This document shows, one piece after another, positions 1 to 8,940 of a stretch of DNA of 64,000 nt (within the stretch, counting starts at the first letter, position 1; each line of letters begins with the position of its first letter). Made by a program: the position numbers and the translations under genes. The DNA comes from Microbacterium oxydans (GTDB taxonomy: Bacteria; Actinomycetota; Actinomycetes; Actinomycetales; Microbacteriaceae), in assembly GCF_000956525.1 (NCBI RefSeq), contig NZ_JYIW01000026.1, positions 248,001 through 312,000 on the forward strand. Direction: 5' to 3'. The notes beneath the pieces were generated by a model. The model did no database searches. It had not been told where the DNA came from and saw only the letters and a list, made by a program, of their open reading frames with translations.

Positions 1-281
1 GGCTCGACGACCACCGGGGTCGGCGTCGGGATGAGCGCCTGCACTGCGGTGAGGGCGATCGCGATCAGGATGCCGATGATGCCGGCGCCGAGCACCGCGG
101 CTCCGACGACCACGAGTGACTGACCGACGTAGACCTCGACGCCGGTCGCTGTGCCGTCGGTGAGGGTGGTGGTCATCGTGCCGAGCTGGCCCGAGATGAG
201 CCACGCTCCCACACCGGTCGCCGCGAGGGACAGGGCGAGGAGGAGCCAGAAGCCGATGCTGCGTGTCAGTGACTTGTTCAT
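1..281 (-). CDS. Small membrane protein of unknown function, 3' part beyond the window
   Basis: The open frame starts at ATG 281-279 on the minus strand and runs off the left edge without a stop, giving at least 93 residues. It begins MNKSLTRSIGFWLLLALSL, a short basic N-terminus followed by a hydrophobic segment (about residues 9-25). A polar loop of Gly, Thr and Asp follows, then a second hydrophobic segment (about residues 54-82) rich in Ala, Val and Ile. Two-segment membrane proteins of this kind are common beside ctaA in Microbacteriaceae, but I do not recognise a named family. It lies downstream of ctaA on the same strand, separated by 80 bases that hold a hairpin. The function is unknown. 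Confidence 0.6.
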   Translation of the reverse strand, partial: MNKSLTRSIGFWLLLALSLAATGVGAWLISGQLGTMTTTLTDGTATGVEVYVGQSLVVVGAAVLGAGIIGILIAIALTAVQALIPTPTPVVVE

Positions 282-330
282 GGCCACCACGTTCGCCCAC
301 GCGTCGATGAACGCGTGATGCGCGAGCTAT

Positions 331-351
331 GGATCGCCTGTGCGGCGATCC
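331..351 (-). terminator. Hairpin after ctaA
   Basis: The sequence GGATCGCC-TGTGC-GGCGATCC forms a perfect 8-bp stem with a 5-base loop, 10 bases beyond the ctaA stop. There is no U-tract. It could be a weak terminator or processing site between ctaA and the small membrane protein gene. Confidence 0.45.
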
Positions 352-361
352 GACGGGAGGC

Positions 362-1501
362 TCAGCGGGCGGTCTCCACCGGCCGCTTCAAGTGCAGCAC
401 GACCACGGTGTAGGTCGCTGCGGAGAGTGAGGCGAGCACCATGTGGATCCCGACGAGCAGAGGAGGGAGCCCGTCACGCGCCTGCAGCACGCCGACGGCG
501 ACCTGCACCGCGATCGCCACGATCAGCACGAGCAGCCACTTGCGCGGCTCGAGACGGAGCACCCAGGCCGAGATCGTCAGCGCCAGGACGAGCACGGCCA
601 GAATGTAGCCGGGCCAGGAGTGCACGTGCGCCAGCACTGTCGCGTCGAAGCCGTGGCGGAGCACGTCGGGGTCTCCGGAGTGCGGACCGGAGCCGGTGGT
701 GAGCACACCGAACAGGATCGTGACCGCGAGTGCGAGTCCGGTGACATGGCTGAGGATGCTGAACCACGCGGGCACGGCGCGCTCGCGCGGGCCGGGAGCC
801 GCGGACAGGCGCACCAGGAACGCGGCGGTGACGCACACGAGCAGCAGTGACGAGGTGTAGTGGAAGCCGACGATGAACGGGTTCAGCCCGGTGAGCACCG
901 TGATGCCGCCGACGAGCGCCTGTGCGACGACGCCCGCCAGGACGATCCATGCCAGGGCGACGAGGTCGCGTCGGGCGGCGGTCGTACGCACCGAGTAGAC
1001 CGCGGCCGCGACGATGGCGAGGAGGAGGACGCCCGTGGCAAAGGGAAACGCGAGGAGAGCCGGTCCTGCTGCAGCCAGGCCGTAGAAGAAGGTCGCGACG
1101 AAAAACGTGAGAGCGGCCCCGGCGATGCCGCCGACAGCGAACCACAATGCGCGGACGAGCCCGCGCTTGCCGCTGAAGTGATGCAGCACGAGGAGCACGA
1201 CTGCGAGGGCGATGATGCCGACGACGCCCGTCATCAGGCGGTTGCCGAACTCGATGAACCCGTGGATGCCCTGATCGGCGTAGATCGGAACGAGCGATTC
1301 CGGCGTGCAGAGCGGCCACTCGGAGCATCCGAGGCCCGATCCGGTGAGGCGAACCGCGCCACCGGTCCCGATGATGATCGTCTCGCTGATGAACGACAGC
1401 CACGCGAACACGCGCAGCGCGCGGCTCCAGAGGGTGCGGTGCGTCATCGGAGCGCGAACGCCGGCGGCGTCGGTCGAGGAGGAGATCGTCGTGTCGGGCA
1501 T
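362..1501 (-). CDS. ctaA: Heme A synthase, CtaA/COX15 family
   Basis: This 379-residue polytopic membrane protein should convert heme O to heme A for cytochrome aa3 oxidase. The sequence shows about eight hydrophobic segments. After the first one comes GLGCSEWPLC, with the paired cysteines (C59, C65) typical of Gram-positive CtaA, and then HGFIEFGNRLM (E84), the conserved acidic/heme-associated motif at the second helix. A second half with HVHSWPG and related His positions supplies the other heme ligands. An alternative start is Met19 (MTHRTLW), which would remove a Ser/Thr-rich tail; the track start at ATG 1501 is kept. It is divergent from sufB, with a 235-base intergenic region between. 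SURF1, another oxidase assembly factor, is encoded at 17381. Confidence 0.93.
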   Translation of the reverse strand: MPDTTISSSTDAAGVRAPMTHRTLWSRALRVFAWLSFISETIIIGTGGAVRLTGSGLGCSEWPLCTPESLVPIYADQGIHGFIEFGNRLMTGVVGIIALAVVLLVLHHFSGKRGLVRALWFAVGGIAGAALTFFVATFFYGLAAAGPALLAFPFATGVLLLAIVAAAVYSVRTTAARRDLVALAWIVLAGVVAQALVGGITVLTGLNPFIVGFHYTSSLLLVCVTAAFLVRLSAAPGPRERAVPAWFSILSHVTGLALAVTILFGVLTTGSGPHSGDPDVLRHGFDATVLAHVHSWPGYILAVLVLALTISAWVLRLEPRKWLLVLIVAIAVQVAVGVLQARDGLPPLLVGIHMVLASLSAATYTVVVLHLKRPVETAR

Positions 1502-1736
1502 GGGGCCTCCGGACCGCGGGTGGCGGTGCGGGCACGGCCCAGTCGCCAGGCGGAACCTGTAGAATCGGATTGTTGTGATGAGCGCTTCCCGCGCTGAAGC
1601 ATCGTCAACAGTTTAGGCGCGATGGATGCGCTGGTGATGAGGGCCCTTTCGAGGCACCGGCTCCCCGCAGACTCGACGGGGGATCAGGTGCGTCGGAGCG
1701 GATGACACCGTTGAGGCCTAACAAGGAGAGTGTGTG

Positions 1737-3155
1737 ATGTCGGATGTGCTGATCGACCGCCCGGAGCTGGACAGCCTGGGGGTGTACGAATTCGGCTGGC
1801 ACGACGCGGACGCCGCGGGTGCCATCGCGAAACGCGGAATCTCCGAAGAGGTCGTCCGAGGGATCTCGGCGCTCAAGAACGAACCCGAATGGATGCTGAA
1901 GACCCGTCTCAAGGGGTATCAGCTCTTCGGAAAGAAGCCGATGCCGACCTGGGGTGCGGACCTCAGCGAGATCGACTTCGACAACATCAAGTACTTCGTC
2001 CGCTCCACTGAGAAGCAGGCGCAGACCTGGGAAGACCTTCCCGAGGAGATCCGCGAGACCTACGAGCGTCTCGGCATCCCGGAGGCCGAGCGCCAGCGCC
2101 TGGTCGCCGGCGTCGCCGCGCAGTACGAGTCCGAGGTCGTCTACCACCAGATCCGCGAGGACCTGGAGCAGCAGGGCGTCATCTTCATGGACACCGACAC
2201 TGCGTTGCGTGAGCACCCCGAGTTCTTCGAGGAGTACTTCGGCACCGTGATCCCCGCCGGTGACAACAAGTTCGCCGCGCTGAACACGGCCGTCTGGTCC
2301 GGTGGCTCGTTCGTCTACGTCCCCAAGGGCGTGCACGTCGAGATCCCGCTGCAGGCGTACTTCCGCATCAACACCGAGAACATGGGCCAGTTCGAGCGGA
2401 CCCTGATCATCGCCGACGAGGACAGCTACATCCACTACATCGAGGGCTGCACGGCTCCGATCTACAAGTCGGATTCGTTGCACTCGGCCGTCGTCGAGAT
2501 CATCGTGAAGAAGAACGCCCGCGTTCGCTACACGACGATCCAGAACTGGTCGAACAACGTCTACAACCTCGTCACCAAGCGTGCGATCGCCCATGAGGGC
2601 GCCACGATGGAATGGGTCGACGGTAACATCGGCTCGAAGGTGACGATGAAGTACCCGTCGATCTACCTGATGGGCGAGCACGCCAAGGGTGAGACGCTCT
2701 CCGTCGCCTTCGCCGGCCCCGGTCAGCACCAGGACGCCGGCGCGAAGATGATCCACATGGCCCCGTACACGCAGTCGTCGATCATCTCGAAGTCGATCGC
2801 CCGCGGTGGCGGTCGTGCGGGCTACCGCGGCGAGGTCCGCGTCGACGCGAACGCGCACCACTCGGCGAACACCGTCCGTTGCGATGCGCTGCTCGTGGAC
2901 ACGAAGTCGCGCTCCGACACCTATCCGGCCATCGACATCCGCGTGGATGACGTGCAGCTCGGCCACGAGGCCACGGTCTCGAAGGTGAGCGAGGAGCAGC
3001 TGTTCTACCTGCAGTCCCGCGGCATGCCGGAGGACGAGGCGATGGCGATGATCGTGCGCGGCTTCATCGAGCCGATCGCACGTGAACTGCCGATGGAGTA
3101 CGCGATGGAGTTGAACAAGCTCATCGAGATGGGCATGGAAGGATCGGTCGGCTAG
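1737..3155 (+). CDS. sufB: Fe-S cluster assembly scaffold SufB
   Basis: This is a 472-residue SufB, the scaffold subunit of the SufBCD complex on which Fe-S clusters are built in the cytoplasm. The family is clear from the long conserved central beta-helix and from the C-terminal run NTVRCDALL (C382, the likely cluster or sulfur-handling cysteine) and [18 protein letters not shown] at 1723-1728 lies 8 bases before ATG 1737, which is why I start there and not at the adjacent in-frame GTG 1734. The stop TAG abuts the sufD ATG with no spacer. No sufR regulator gene precedes it, unlike in mycobacteria; the upstream neighbour is the divergent ctaA. Confidence 0.97.
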   Translation: MSDVLIDRPELDSLGVYEFGWHDADAAGAIAKRGISEEVVRGISALKNEPEWMLKTRLKGYQLFGKKPMPTWGADLSEIDFDNIKYFVRSTEKQAQTWEDLPEEIRETYERLGIPEAERQRLVAGVAAQYESEVVYHQIREDLEQQGVIFMDTDTALREHPEFFEEYFGTVIPAGDNKFAALNTAVWSGGSFVYVPKGVHVEIPLQAYFRINTENMGQFERTLIIADEDSYIHYIEGCTAPIYKSDSLHSAVVEIIVKKNARVRYTTIQNWSNNVYNLVTKRAIAHEGATMEWVDGNIGSKVTMKYPSIYLMGEHAKGETLSVAFAGPGQHQDAGAKMIHMAPYTQSSIISKSIARGGGRAGYRGEVRVDANAHHSANTVRCDALLVDTKSRSDTYPAIDIRVDDVQLGHEATVSKVSEEQLFYLQSRGMPEDEAMAMIVRGFIEPIARELPMEYAMELNKLIEMGMEGSVG

Positions 3156-4361
3156 ATGGCGGCCCAGGCGACAGCGTCCGCAGAGACGCAGGAATCGAAC
3201 GCGCACATCGACCCGGCGGCCCAGGTGGCCGCGGCGGGTTTCACCCCGGTGCAGACCCGCTCTGAGCGACCGCACTCCTTCGAGCCGGATGACTTCGGTG
3301 CCCCCACCGGGCGCGAGGTCAACTGGAAGCACACGCCGGTCGCGAAGCTGACCTCGTTGTTCGCGGTCGCGGCGCCGAACGATGGCGTGCGCTATGACGT
3401 CCGCTCGGGCGAGCAGTACTTCGCCGCTCCGCTCGCGGCGGGAACCGCTCCGCGCGGCGAGGTGTTCCTCGCTGAGGACGTCACGGCCGCCGTGGCGTGG
3501 CAGGGCGCGACCGACGGGCTGCACATCCGCATCCCGCGCGACGAGGAAGTGGCAGAGCCGGTCTTCGTCGCGATCAAGGGCCTCGGTGCTGATCGTCGTG
3601 CTGACGCGCACATCGTGATCGAGGCGCTCGAGCACAGCGTCGCGACGGTCGTGCTCCAGCACACCGGTGCAGCGCAGTACGCCCAGAACGTCGAGATCAT
3701 CGCTCGGGCGGGCTCGAAGCTCACCGTGATCAGCCTGCAGCAGTGGCAGGACGAGGCAGTGCATGCGTCGTCCCATCAGGCGCGTGTCGGAGCGGACGCG
3801 GTGTTCAAGCACTTCGTCGTCAGCTTCGGCGGCGGTGTCGTGCGCGTGAACCCGAACGTCGAGCTCGCGGGCGCAGGATCCGAGGGCTACCTCTACGGGC
3901 TCTCCTACGCGGATGCAGGACAGCACCTGGAGAGCCAGGTCTACATGCACCACAAGGGCCCGCACACCAAGGGCGACGTGCTCTACAAGGGCGCGCTGCA
4001 GGGCAAGGGCGCGCACAGCGTCTGGATCGGCGACGTGCTCATCGGACCGGATGCCACCGGCACCGACTCCTACGAGGCCAACCGCAACCTGGTGCTCACC
4101 GAGGGCGCTCGCGCCGATTCGATCCCGAACCTCGAGATCGAGACAGGCGACATCCAGGGCGCCGGCCACGCCAGCGCGACGGGTCGTTTCGACGACGAGC
4201 AGCTGTTCTACCTGCAGGCCCGCGGCATCAGCGAAGACGAGGCTCGTCGCCTCGTCGTCCTCGGGTTCCTCACCGACATCGTGCAGCGCCTCGGCATCCC
4301 TGCGCTGGAGACCGAGCTGCTCGATGCGATCGAGACCGAGCTCGCGGCGGTGAACGCATGA
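3156..4361 (+). CDS. sufD: Fe-S cluster assembly protein SufD
   Basis: This 401-residue protein is the SufD partner of SufB in the SufBC2D scaffold. The C-terminal half is related to SufB, including FDDEQLFYLQARGISEDEAR near the end, whereas the N-terminal 100 residues are divergent and rich in Ala, as usual for SufD. The central region has repeated short hydrophobic beta-strands consistent with the SufBD beta-helix, and GALQGKGAHSVWIGDVLI is a typical SufD segment. The ATG follows the sufB stop directly, and the stop TGA overlaps the ATG of the Rieske gene (ATGA), so translation is coupled. Confidence 0.95.
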   Translation: MAAQATASAETQESNAHIDPAAQVAAAGFTPVQTRSERPHSFEPDDFGAPTGREVNWKHTPVAKLTSLFAVAAPNDGVRYDVRSGEQYFAAPLAAGTAPRGEVFLAEDVTAAVAWQGATDGLHIRIPRDEEVAEPVFVAIKGLGADRRADAHIVIEALEHSVATVVLQHTGAAQYAQNVEIIARAGSKLTVISLQQWQDEAVHASSHQARVGADAVFKHFVVSFGGGVVRVNPNVELAGAGSEGYLYGLSYADAGQHLESQVYMHHKGPHTKGDVLYKGALQGKGAHSVWIGDVLIGPDATGTDSYEANRNLVLTEGARADSIPNLEIETGDIQGAGHASATGRFDDEQLFYLQARGISEDEARRLVVLGFLTDIVQRLGIPALETELLDAIETELAAVNA

Positions 4362-4684
4362 CCGCAGAGCGAGTCTGCGGGGTCGCCGACCTCCAGCAGG
4401 ACATGCCGCTGCGTGTCGACCCGGCCGGCGTTCCCATCACCGTCATCAAGGACGGCGAAGGCGTCATCCACGCGATCGGCGACACCTGCACGCACGGCGA
4501 GATCTCGCTGTCCGAGGGCTTCGTCGAGGGCGACACGGTGGAGTGCTGGGCGCATGGCTCCGCCTTCTCCCTGCTCACCGGCATGCCCGGAAACCTCCCC
4601 GCTTACGAGCCCGTCCCGGTCTACGTCGTCGTGATCGACGGCGACGACGTGCTCATCGACCCGACCGTGATTAAGGAAGTCTGA
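4358..4684 (+). CDS. Rieske [2Fe-2S] ferredoxin in the suf operon
   Basis: This 108-residue protein has both Rieske cluster motifs: C44-T-H46-G and C63-W-A-H66-G, separated by 16 residues. These two Cys and two His residues ligate a [2Fe-2S] cluster. There are no membrane segments and no oxygenase domain, so it is a soluble ferredoxin-type Rieske protein, resembling ferredoxin subunits of non-heme dioxygenases. The same gene occurs between sufD and sufC in many actinobacteria, where its role (perhaps electron delivery during cluster assembly or simply a client) is not settled. ATG 4358 overlaps the sufD stop by four bases, and sufC starts immediately after its stop. Confidence 0.93.
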   Translation: MTAERVCGVADLQQDMPLRVDPAGVPITVIKDGEGVIHAIGDTCTHGEISLSEGFVEGDTVECWAHGSAFSLLTGMPGNLPAYEPVPVYVVVIDGDDVLIDPTVIKEV

Positions 4685-5455
4685 ATGTCTGTTCTCGAGA
4701 TCCGCGACCTGTACGTGACGGTCGAGACCGAGTCGGGGGCCACCCCGATCCTCAACGGGATCACCCTCACCATGAACACCGGTGAGACCCACGCGATCAT
4801 GGGCCCGAACGGGTCCGGCAAGTCGACCCTGGCGTACACGATCGCCGGTCATCCCAAGTACACCGTCACCGGCGGCTCCATCACCTTCGACGGTGAGGAC
4901 GTGCTGGCGATGAGCGTCGACGAGCGCGCACGCGCCGGGCTGTTCCTCGCGATGCAGTACCCGGTGGAGATCCCCGGCGTCACCGTGACGAACTTCCTCC
5001 GCACCGCCAAGACGGCACTCGACGGCGAAGCACCGGCGATCCGCGGCTGGACCAAGGACGTCAAGGCGGCCATGGCGAACCTGCGCATGGACCCGAAGTT
5101 CGCTCAGCGCAACGTCAACGAGGGCTTCTCCGGCGGTGAGAAGAAGCGCCACGAGATCCTGCAGCTCGAGGTGCTCAAGCCGAAGTTCGCGATCCTCGAC
5201 GAGACCGACTCCGGTCTCGACGTCGACGCGCTGAAGATCGTCTCCGAGGGTGTCAACCGCGCGAAGGAGTCCACCGGACTCGGCGTGCTGCTGATCACGC
5301 ACTACACGCGCATCCTCCGCTACATCCGCCCCGACTTCGTGCACGTGGTCGTCGCGGGCAAGATCGTGGAAGAGGGCGGACCGGAGCTCGCCGACCGGCT
5401 CGAGGACGAGGGATACGACCGTTTCCTCGACCCCGCGGCACCCATCGAGGCGTAG
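4685..5455 (+). CDS. sufC: Fe-S assembly ATPase SufC
   Basis: This 256-residue ABC-type ATPase drives conformational change of the SufBD scaffold; it is cytoplasmic and not a transporter subunit. It shows Walker A GPNGSGKST (residues 40-48), the SufC-type signature FSGGEKKR near residue 147, and Walker B FAILDETDSGLD around 167-178, where the DETDSGLD form is characteristic of SufC. The ATG follows the stop of the Rieske gene without a gap. Ten bases after its stop lies sufT. No SufS desulfurase or SufU gene follows, in contrast to the common sufBDCSU order. Confidence 0.97.
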   Translation: MSVLEIRDLYVTVETESGATPILNGITLTMNTGETHAIMGPNGSGKSTLAYTIAGHPKYTVTGGSITFDGEDVLAMSVDERARAGLFLAMQYPVEIPGVTVTNFLRTAKTALDGEAPAIRGWTKDVKAAMANLRMDPKFAQRNVNEGFSGGEKKRHEILQLEVLKPKFAILDETDSGLDVDALKIVSEGVNRAKESTGLGVLLITHYTRILRYIRPDFVHVVVAGKIVEEGGPELADRLEDEGYDRFLDPAAPIEA

Positions 5456-5464
5456 GCTGACGGC

Positions 5465-5794
5465 ATGACCGCGACGCTCACCGACCAGAAGTACGACGAG
5501 GTCACCGAGGCACTCAAAGACGTCATGGACCCCGAGCTGGGGATCAACGTCGTCGACCTCGGTCTCATCTACGATCTCGCCTGGGATGACGAGAACGATG
5601 CGCTCGTCATCCACATGACGCTGACCAGCGCCGGCTGTCCGCTCACCGATGTGCTCGAGGACCAGACGGCTCAGGCGCTCGACTCGGTCGTCGACCGATT
5701 CCGGATCAACTGGGTCTGGATGCCGCCGTGGGGTCCGGAGAAGATCACCGACGACGGGCGCGACATGATGCGCGCGCTCGGCTTCGCGATCTGA
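5465..5794 (+). CDS. sufT: MIP18/DUF59 family Fe-S assembly factor SufT
   Basis: This 109-residue protein consists of a single DUF59 (MIP18-like) domain. MDPELGINVVDLGLIY (residues 21-36) and TSAGCP (C58) are the family signatures; the cysteine is the reactive residue thought to help in Fe-S cluster maturation or transfer. The C-terminus ends in WMPPWGPEKITDDGR, also typical of this family. The gene is 9 bases after sufC and 2 bases before the next aminotransferase gene, so it is part of the suf transcription unit. The assignment as SufT rests on domain plus operon position. Confidence 0.93.
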   Translation: MTATLTDQKYDEVTEALKDVMDPELGINVVDLGLIYDLAWDDENDALVIHMTLTSAGCPLTDVLEDQTAQALDSVVDRFRINWVWMPPWGPEKITDDGRDMMRALGFAI

Positions 5795-5796
5795 GG

Positions 5797-6951
5797 ATGC
5801 TGCCGGTCACGGCGCTGTCTCTCGAGGAGCTCCGCGAGCGGACCAGTGCGAAGTGGCGGGAGTACCCCGCTGATGTGCTGCCGTTGTTCGTGGCCGAGAC
5901 GGATTTCCCGTTGGCACCCATGATCACGGCAGCGCTGCAGCGTGCGGTCGCGATCGGGGACACCGGCTACAAGGCGTCGCGGACACCACTCGCGGCGACC
6001 TACGCGGCCTTCGCTCAGCGTCGCTTCGGCTGGCAGGTCGATCCCGCGCGCATGCGCAGCACGGCAGACGTCAGCATGGGCATCGTCGAGATCCTGCGCC
6101 GGGTGACCAGCCCAGGAGATCGCGTCGTCGTCACGCCACCGGTGTACCCGCCGTTCTACGAGCTGGTGCACGAGGCCGGCGCTGAGCCCGAGCGCGTGCC
6201 CCTGCTCGACACGGGCGAGCGGTGGGAGCTCGATCTCGACGGCATCCGCTCGGCATTCGAGGCCGGAGCCAGGGCGATCCTGCTCTGCAACCCGCACAAC
6301 CCGACCGGCACGGTGCATTCCCGTGAGTCGCTGACTGCTCTTGCAGCCGTCGCCGCCGAGTACGGAGCCAGCGTGATCTCGGATGAGATCCATGCGCCGC
6401 TTGCCCAGCCGGGTGCCGGATTCACGCCGTTCCTCTCGGTCGGCGAGCACGCCGAGCGCGTCGGCTACGCCGTCGTCAGCGCGAGCAAGGCCTTCAACCT
6501 CGCCGGACTCAAGTGCGCGCTCATGGTCACTGCCGGCGATGAGACGTCAGCCCTCGTGCGCGGCATGCCCGACGAGGTCGAATGGCGCACCGGTCAGTTC
6601 GGTCTGCTCGCGGCGGTCGCCTCGTTCTCCGAGCAGAGCGACCCATGGCTCGACGGGCTCCTGCACACCCTGGACCAGAACCGGACGCTGCTCCACGAGC
6701 TGCTGTCGCGCCACATCCCGGGGGCCCGCTATCGGATCCCGGATGCCGGGTACCTCGCCTGGATCGACCTCAGCGATCTGGGCTGGGGCGACAACCCGGC
6801 CCGCCGGATCCTCAAGGAGGCGCGGGTGGCGCTGCACTACGGACCGGCCTTCGGCGACGAGGGCAACGGTCACGTGCGCCTGAACTTCGGCACCAGCCCC
6901 GAGATCATCACAGAAGCCGTCGAGCGCATCGCCGCGCTCGTGCGGTCATGA
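5797..6951 (+). CDS. PLP-dependent C-S lyase/aminotransferase, MalY/PatB family
   Basis: This is a 384-residue fold-type I PLP enzyme. SASKAFNLAGLK carries the Schiff-base lysine (K231), with NPHNPTG around residue 168 and a conserved SDEIHAPL segment. AFNLAGLK and the overall length match the MalY/PatB group of cystathionine beta-lyases rather than general aspartate aminotransferases. It would cleave cystathionine or related thioethers to a thiol, pyruvate and ammonia. The start ATG 5797 lies two bases after the sufT stop, and the stop overlaps the ATG of the MFS gene, so it belongs to the suf operon. It lacks the features of SufS (no cysteine-desulfurase motif), although a sulfur-supply role in this context is conceivable. 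Confidence 0.85.
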   Translation: MLPVTALSLEELRERTSAKWREYPADVLPLFVAETDFPLAPMITAALQRAVAIGDTGYKASRTPLAATYAAFAQRRFGWQVDPARMRSTADVSMGIVEILRRVTSPGDRVVVTPPVYPPFYELVHEAGAEPERVPLLDTGERWELDLDGIRSAFEAGARAILLCNPHNPTGTVHSRESLTALAAVAAEYGASVISDEIHAPLAQPGAGFTPFLSVGEHAERVGYAVVSASKAFNLAGLKCALMVTAGDETSALVRGMPDEVEWRTGQFGLLAAVASFSEQSDPWLDGLLHTLDQNRTLLHELLSRHIPGARYRIPDAGYLAWIDLSDLGWGDNPARRILKEARVALHYGPAFGDEGNGHVRLNFGTSPEIITEAVERIAALVRS

Positions 6952-8318
6952 CCGACGAGGTCGACACGGTCTCGATCTGGGACCGCGAACGCATCTGGGT
7001 GACCCTCGGTGCGGTCGCGCTGATCTTCCTCGCGGCCATCGAGTCGCTCGCCGTGACGACCGTGATGCCGGTGGTGAGCGCGGCACTCGACGGCGAGGCG
7101 CTCTACGCCGTCGCGTTCGCCGGCACCCTCGCGACCAGCGTGATCGGGATGGTCGCGGCCGGAGCCTGGTCGGACGCCCGGGGGCCACGTGGCGCGCTCT
7201 ACGGCGCCGTGACCCTGTTCCTGGTCGGGCTCGTGATCTCGGGCATCGCGGTGACGATGCACCAGTTCCTCGTCGGCCGTCTCGTGCAGGGGCTCGGCAC
7301 CGGCGGACAGACCGTCGCACTGTATGTCGTGGTGGCCCGGCTCTATCCGCCGCACCTGCACGGCCGCGTGTTCGCTGCATTCGCCGCGGCCTGGGTGGTG
7401 CCGTCGATGATCGGTCCGTTCCTCGCCGGGGCGGTGACCGAGCTCCTGGACTGGCGCTGGGCATTCCTCGGGGTGGCCGTGCTCACCGCTGCCGCCTTCG
7501 CGATGGTCGCGGTGCGCCTGCGAGGTGTCGACCTCGGACACGGTGGGCCGCAGGATCGACGGGTCGTGGTGACTCGGCTGCTGCTCGCGGTCGTGGTGGC
7601 CGTGTTCGCGGTGCTGATCGGGTTCTCGGCCGGCATGACGCCGCCGGTCGGCTGGCCGGTCGCGCTCGGTGCGATGGTGGTGATCGGCGTCGCCCTGCTG
7701 CCCCTAATGCCGAAGGGCACGCTCAGGGCCGGTTCCGGACTGCCGAGTGTCGTCCTGATGCGCGGGCTGGTGGCCGGGGCGTTCTTCGCCGCTGAGGCGT
7801 ACATCCCGTACCTGCTGATCGCGAAGTTCGACTTCACGGTGACCTGGGCCGGCCTCGCGCTCATGCTCGCGGCCTTCGCGTGGGCCGGCGCATCCGCGTT
7901 GCAGGGCCGCTACGGCGAGCGACTCGGCAACCGCAGGATCGTCGGGATCAGCCTGACCCTGTTGTCGATCGCGCTCACCTGCGTGCTGTCGTCTGCAGTC
8001 TGGGGCTTGACCCCGATCCTGGTGATCGTCGGCTGGGCCTTCGCCGGCGGCGGCATGGGACTGCTCTACCCGCGGCTGACGGTGCTCACGCTCGCGTACT
8101 CGGGCACGGGGGAGCAGGGGTTCAACTCCTCAGCGCTCTCGATCTCGGATTCCACCGGTTCGGCGGTCGCGATCGCCTTCGCCGGTCTCGCGGTCGCGAC
8201 GCTCGGCGGGGGCGCCGGGGCGTTCAGCATCGTGTTCCTGTTCTGTGTCGGCCTGGTGCTCCTCGCGGCGATCCCTGGGCTCAGGCTCGGTCACGCAGCG
8301 GAGCTGCAGACGCGCTGA
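6948..8318 (+). CDS. MFS transporter (drug/metabolite exporter type)
   Basis: This 456-residue integral membrane protein has 12-14 hydrophobic segments. Between the second and third it carries GAWSDARGPRGALYG, an MFS motif A variant, and later GRLVQGLGTGGQ, typical of EmrB/QacA-type drug:H+ antiporters. The substrate is not evident. ATG 6948 overlaps the stop of the C-S lyase gene (ATGA), so it is translated from the same message as the suf genes. Its 3' end overlaps the 3' end of the convergent TetR gene by 38 bases. Confidence 0.88.
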   Translation: MTDEVDTVSIWDRERIWVTLGAVALIFLAAIESLAVTTVMPVVSAALDGEALYAVAFAGTLATSVIGMVAAGAWSDARGPRGALYGAVTLFLVGLVISGIAVTMHQFLVGRLVQGLGTGGQTVALYVVVARLYPPHLHGRVFAAFAAAWVVPSMIGPFLAGAVTELLDWRWAFLGVAVLTAAAFAMVAVRLRGVDLGHGGPQDRRVVVTRLLLAVVVAVFAVLIGFSAGMTPPVGWPVALGAMVVIGVALLPLMPKGTLRAGSGLPSVVLMRGLVAGAFFAAEAYIPYLLIAKFDFTVTWAGLALMLAAFAWAGASALQGRYGERLGNRRIVGISLTLLSIALTCVLSSAVWGLTPILVIVGWAFAGGGMGLLYPRLTVLTLAYSGTGEQGFNSSALSISDSTGSAVAIAFAGLAVATLGGGAGAFSIVFLFCVGLVLLAAIPGLRLGHAAELQTR

Positions 8319-8877
8319 CCGCGCCGGCGAGGGCGGTCACCCCGAGGTCGAACACGCGGTCGAGACCGGCGGTGATGTCGTGCTCTTCGTCTGCGCCGTC
8401 GCCGACGAGCACGGCGCCGTGGCTGTCCGCGTGCATGCGCTGCTGCACCAGCGTCGCGTGGCCAAGGATGAAATGCAGCATCGCCGTTGCGCGTGCGGAT
8501 GCATCTTCGGCGCCGGCGGCCTGGAGGGCGTCGGTCAACGCCTGTTGCGCAGGCGATGAGCCGAGGCGCAGCGCTGACGTGCTGAGCACGAGCTCCGCGC
8601 CGTCGCGATGCGCGAACAGCGCATCGCGGATGCCACGAGCGGTCTCGAGGACCGAGGCGTCGCCGCGGGGGATGCCTGCGGTGATCCGATCGGCGAGTTC
8701 GGCGAGCAGCTCCTGCTTGCTTGCGAAGTGCCAGTAGAGTGCGCTCGGCTGCACATCGAGTCGCGCGGCGATGCGCCGCATCGAGAGATCGGCCAGTCCG
8801 ACCTCGTCGAGCAGTGCCAGCGCCACGGCTGCGACGCCATCGCGGTCGTGGCGGGTCGAGTTGTGTGCCGGGGTCAT
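8281..8877 (-). CDS. bioQ: TetR-family regulator of biotin transport, BioQ-like
   Basis: This 198-residue protein has an N-terminal TetR helix-turn-helix (LSMRRIAARLDVQPSALYWHF, about residues 34-54) and a TetR_C-type ligand domain. It starts at ATG 8877-8875. It is divergent from bioY with a 63-base spacer that contains two tandem copies of TGAAC-N3-GTTCA. This matches the site known for corynebacterial BioQ (TGAAC-N3-GTTAC), a TetR repressor of biotin genes, so a BioQ role is well supported by context. Its own promoter would lie in the same spacer, so autoregulation is likely. The gene ends inside the MFS gene on the opposite strand. The symbol is inferred from operator and context, not from a sequence search. 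Confidence 0.78.
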   Translation of the reverse strand: MTPAHNSTRHDRDGVAAVALALLDEVGLADLSMRRIAARLDVQPSALYWHFASKQELLAELADRITAGIPRGDASVLETARGIRDALFAHRDGAELVLSTSALRLGSSPAQQALTDALQAAGAEDASARATAMLHFILGHATLVQQRMHADSHGAVLVGDGADEEHDITAGLDRVFDLGVTALAGAVSASAAPLRDRA

Positions 8878-8885
8878 GTCCTCAC

Positions 8886-8918
8886 TATACTGAACGCCGT
8901 TCACGTGAACACCGTTCA
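8886..8918 (+). promoter_or_regulatory. bioY promoter -10 and tandem BioQ-type operator
   Basis: TATACT (8886-8891) is a good -10 hexamer for bioY; TTGTGT at 8861-8866 is a weak -35 with a 19-base spacer. Two perfect palindromes follow: TGAACGCCGTTCA (8891-8903) and TGAACACCGTTCA (8906-8918), 15 bases centre to centre. The first overlaps the -10 and the expected transcription start, so binding would block initiation. AAAGGA at 8929-8934 is the bioY ribosome binding site. Confidence 0.8.
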
Positions 8919-8940
8919 GGAAGCCTCGAAAGGACCCAAC

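Noticed and set aside
1723..1739. GTG 1734 as the sufB start
   Set aside because: AAGGAG is better spaced for ATG 1737, one codon later.
1605..4169. 854-residue open frame opposite sufB and sufD
   Set aside because: It is a shadow produced by GC-rich codon usage on the other strand. It is His/Arg/Leu/Val-biased, has no family features, and overlies two certain genes.
5797..6951. The aminotransferase gene as sufS
   Set aside because: The motifs fit MalY/PatB C-S lyases, and the cysteine-desulfurase active-site cysteine loop is absent.
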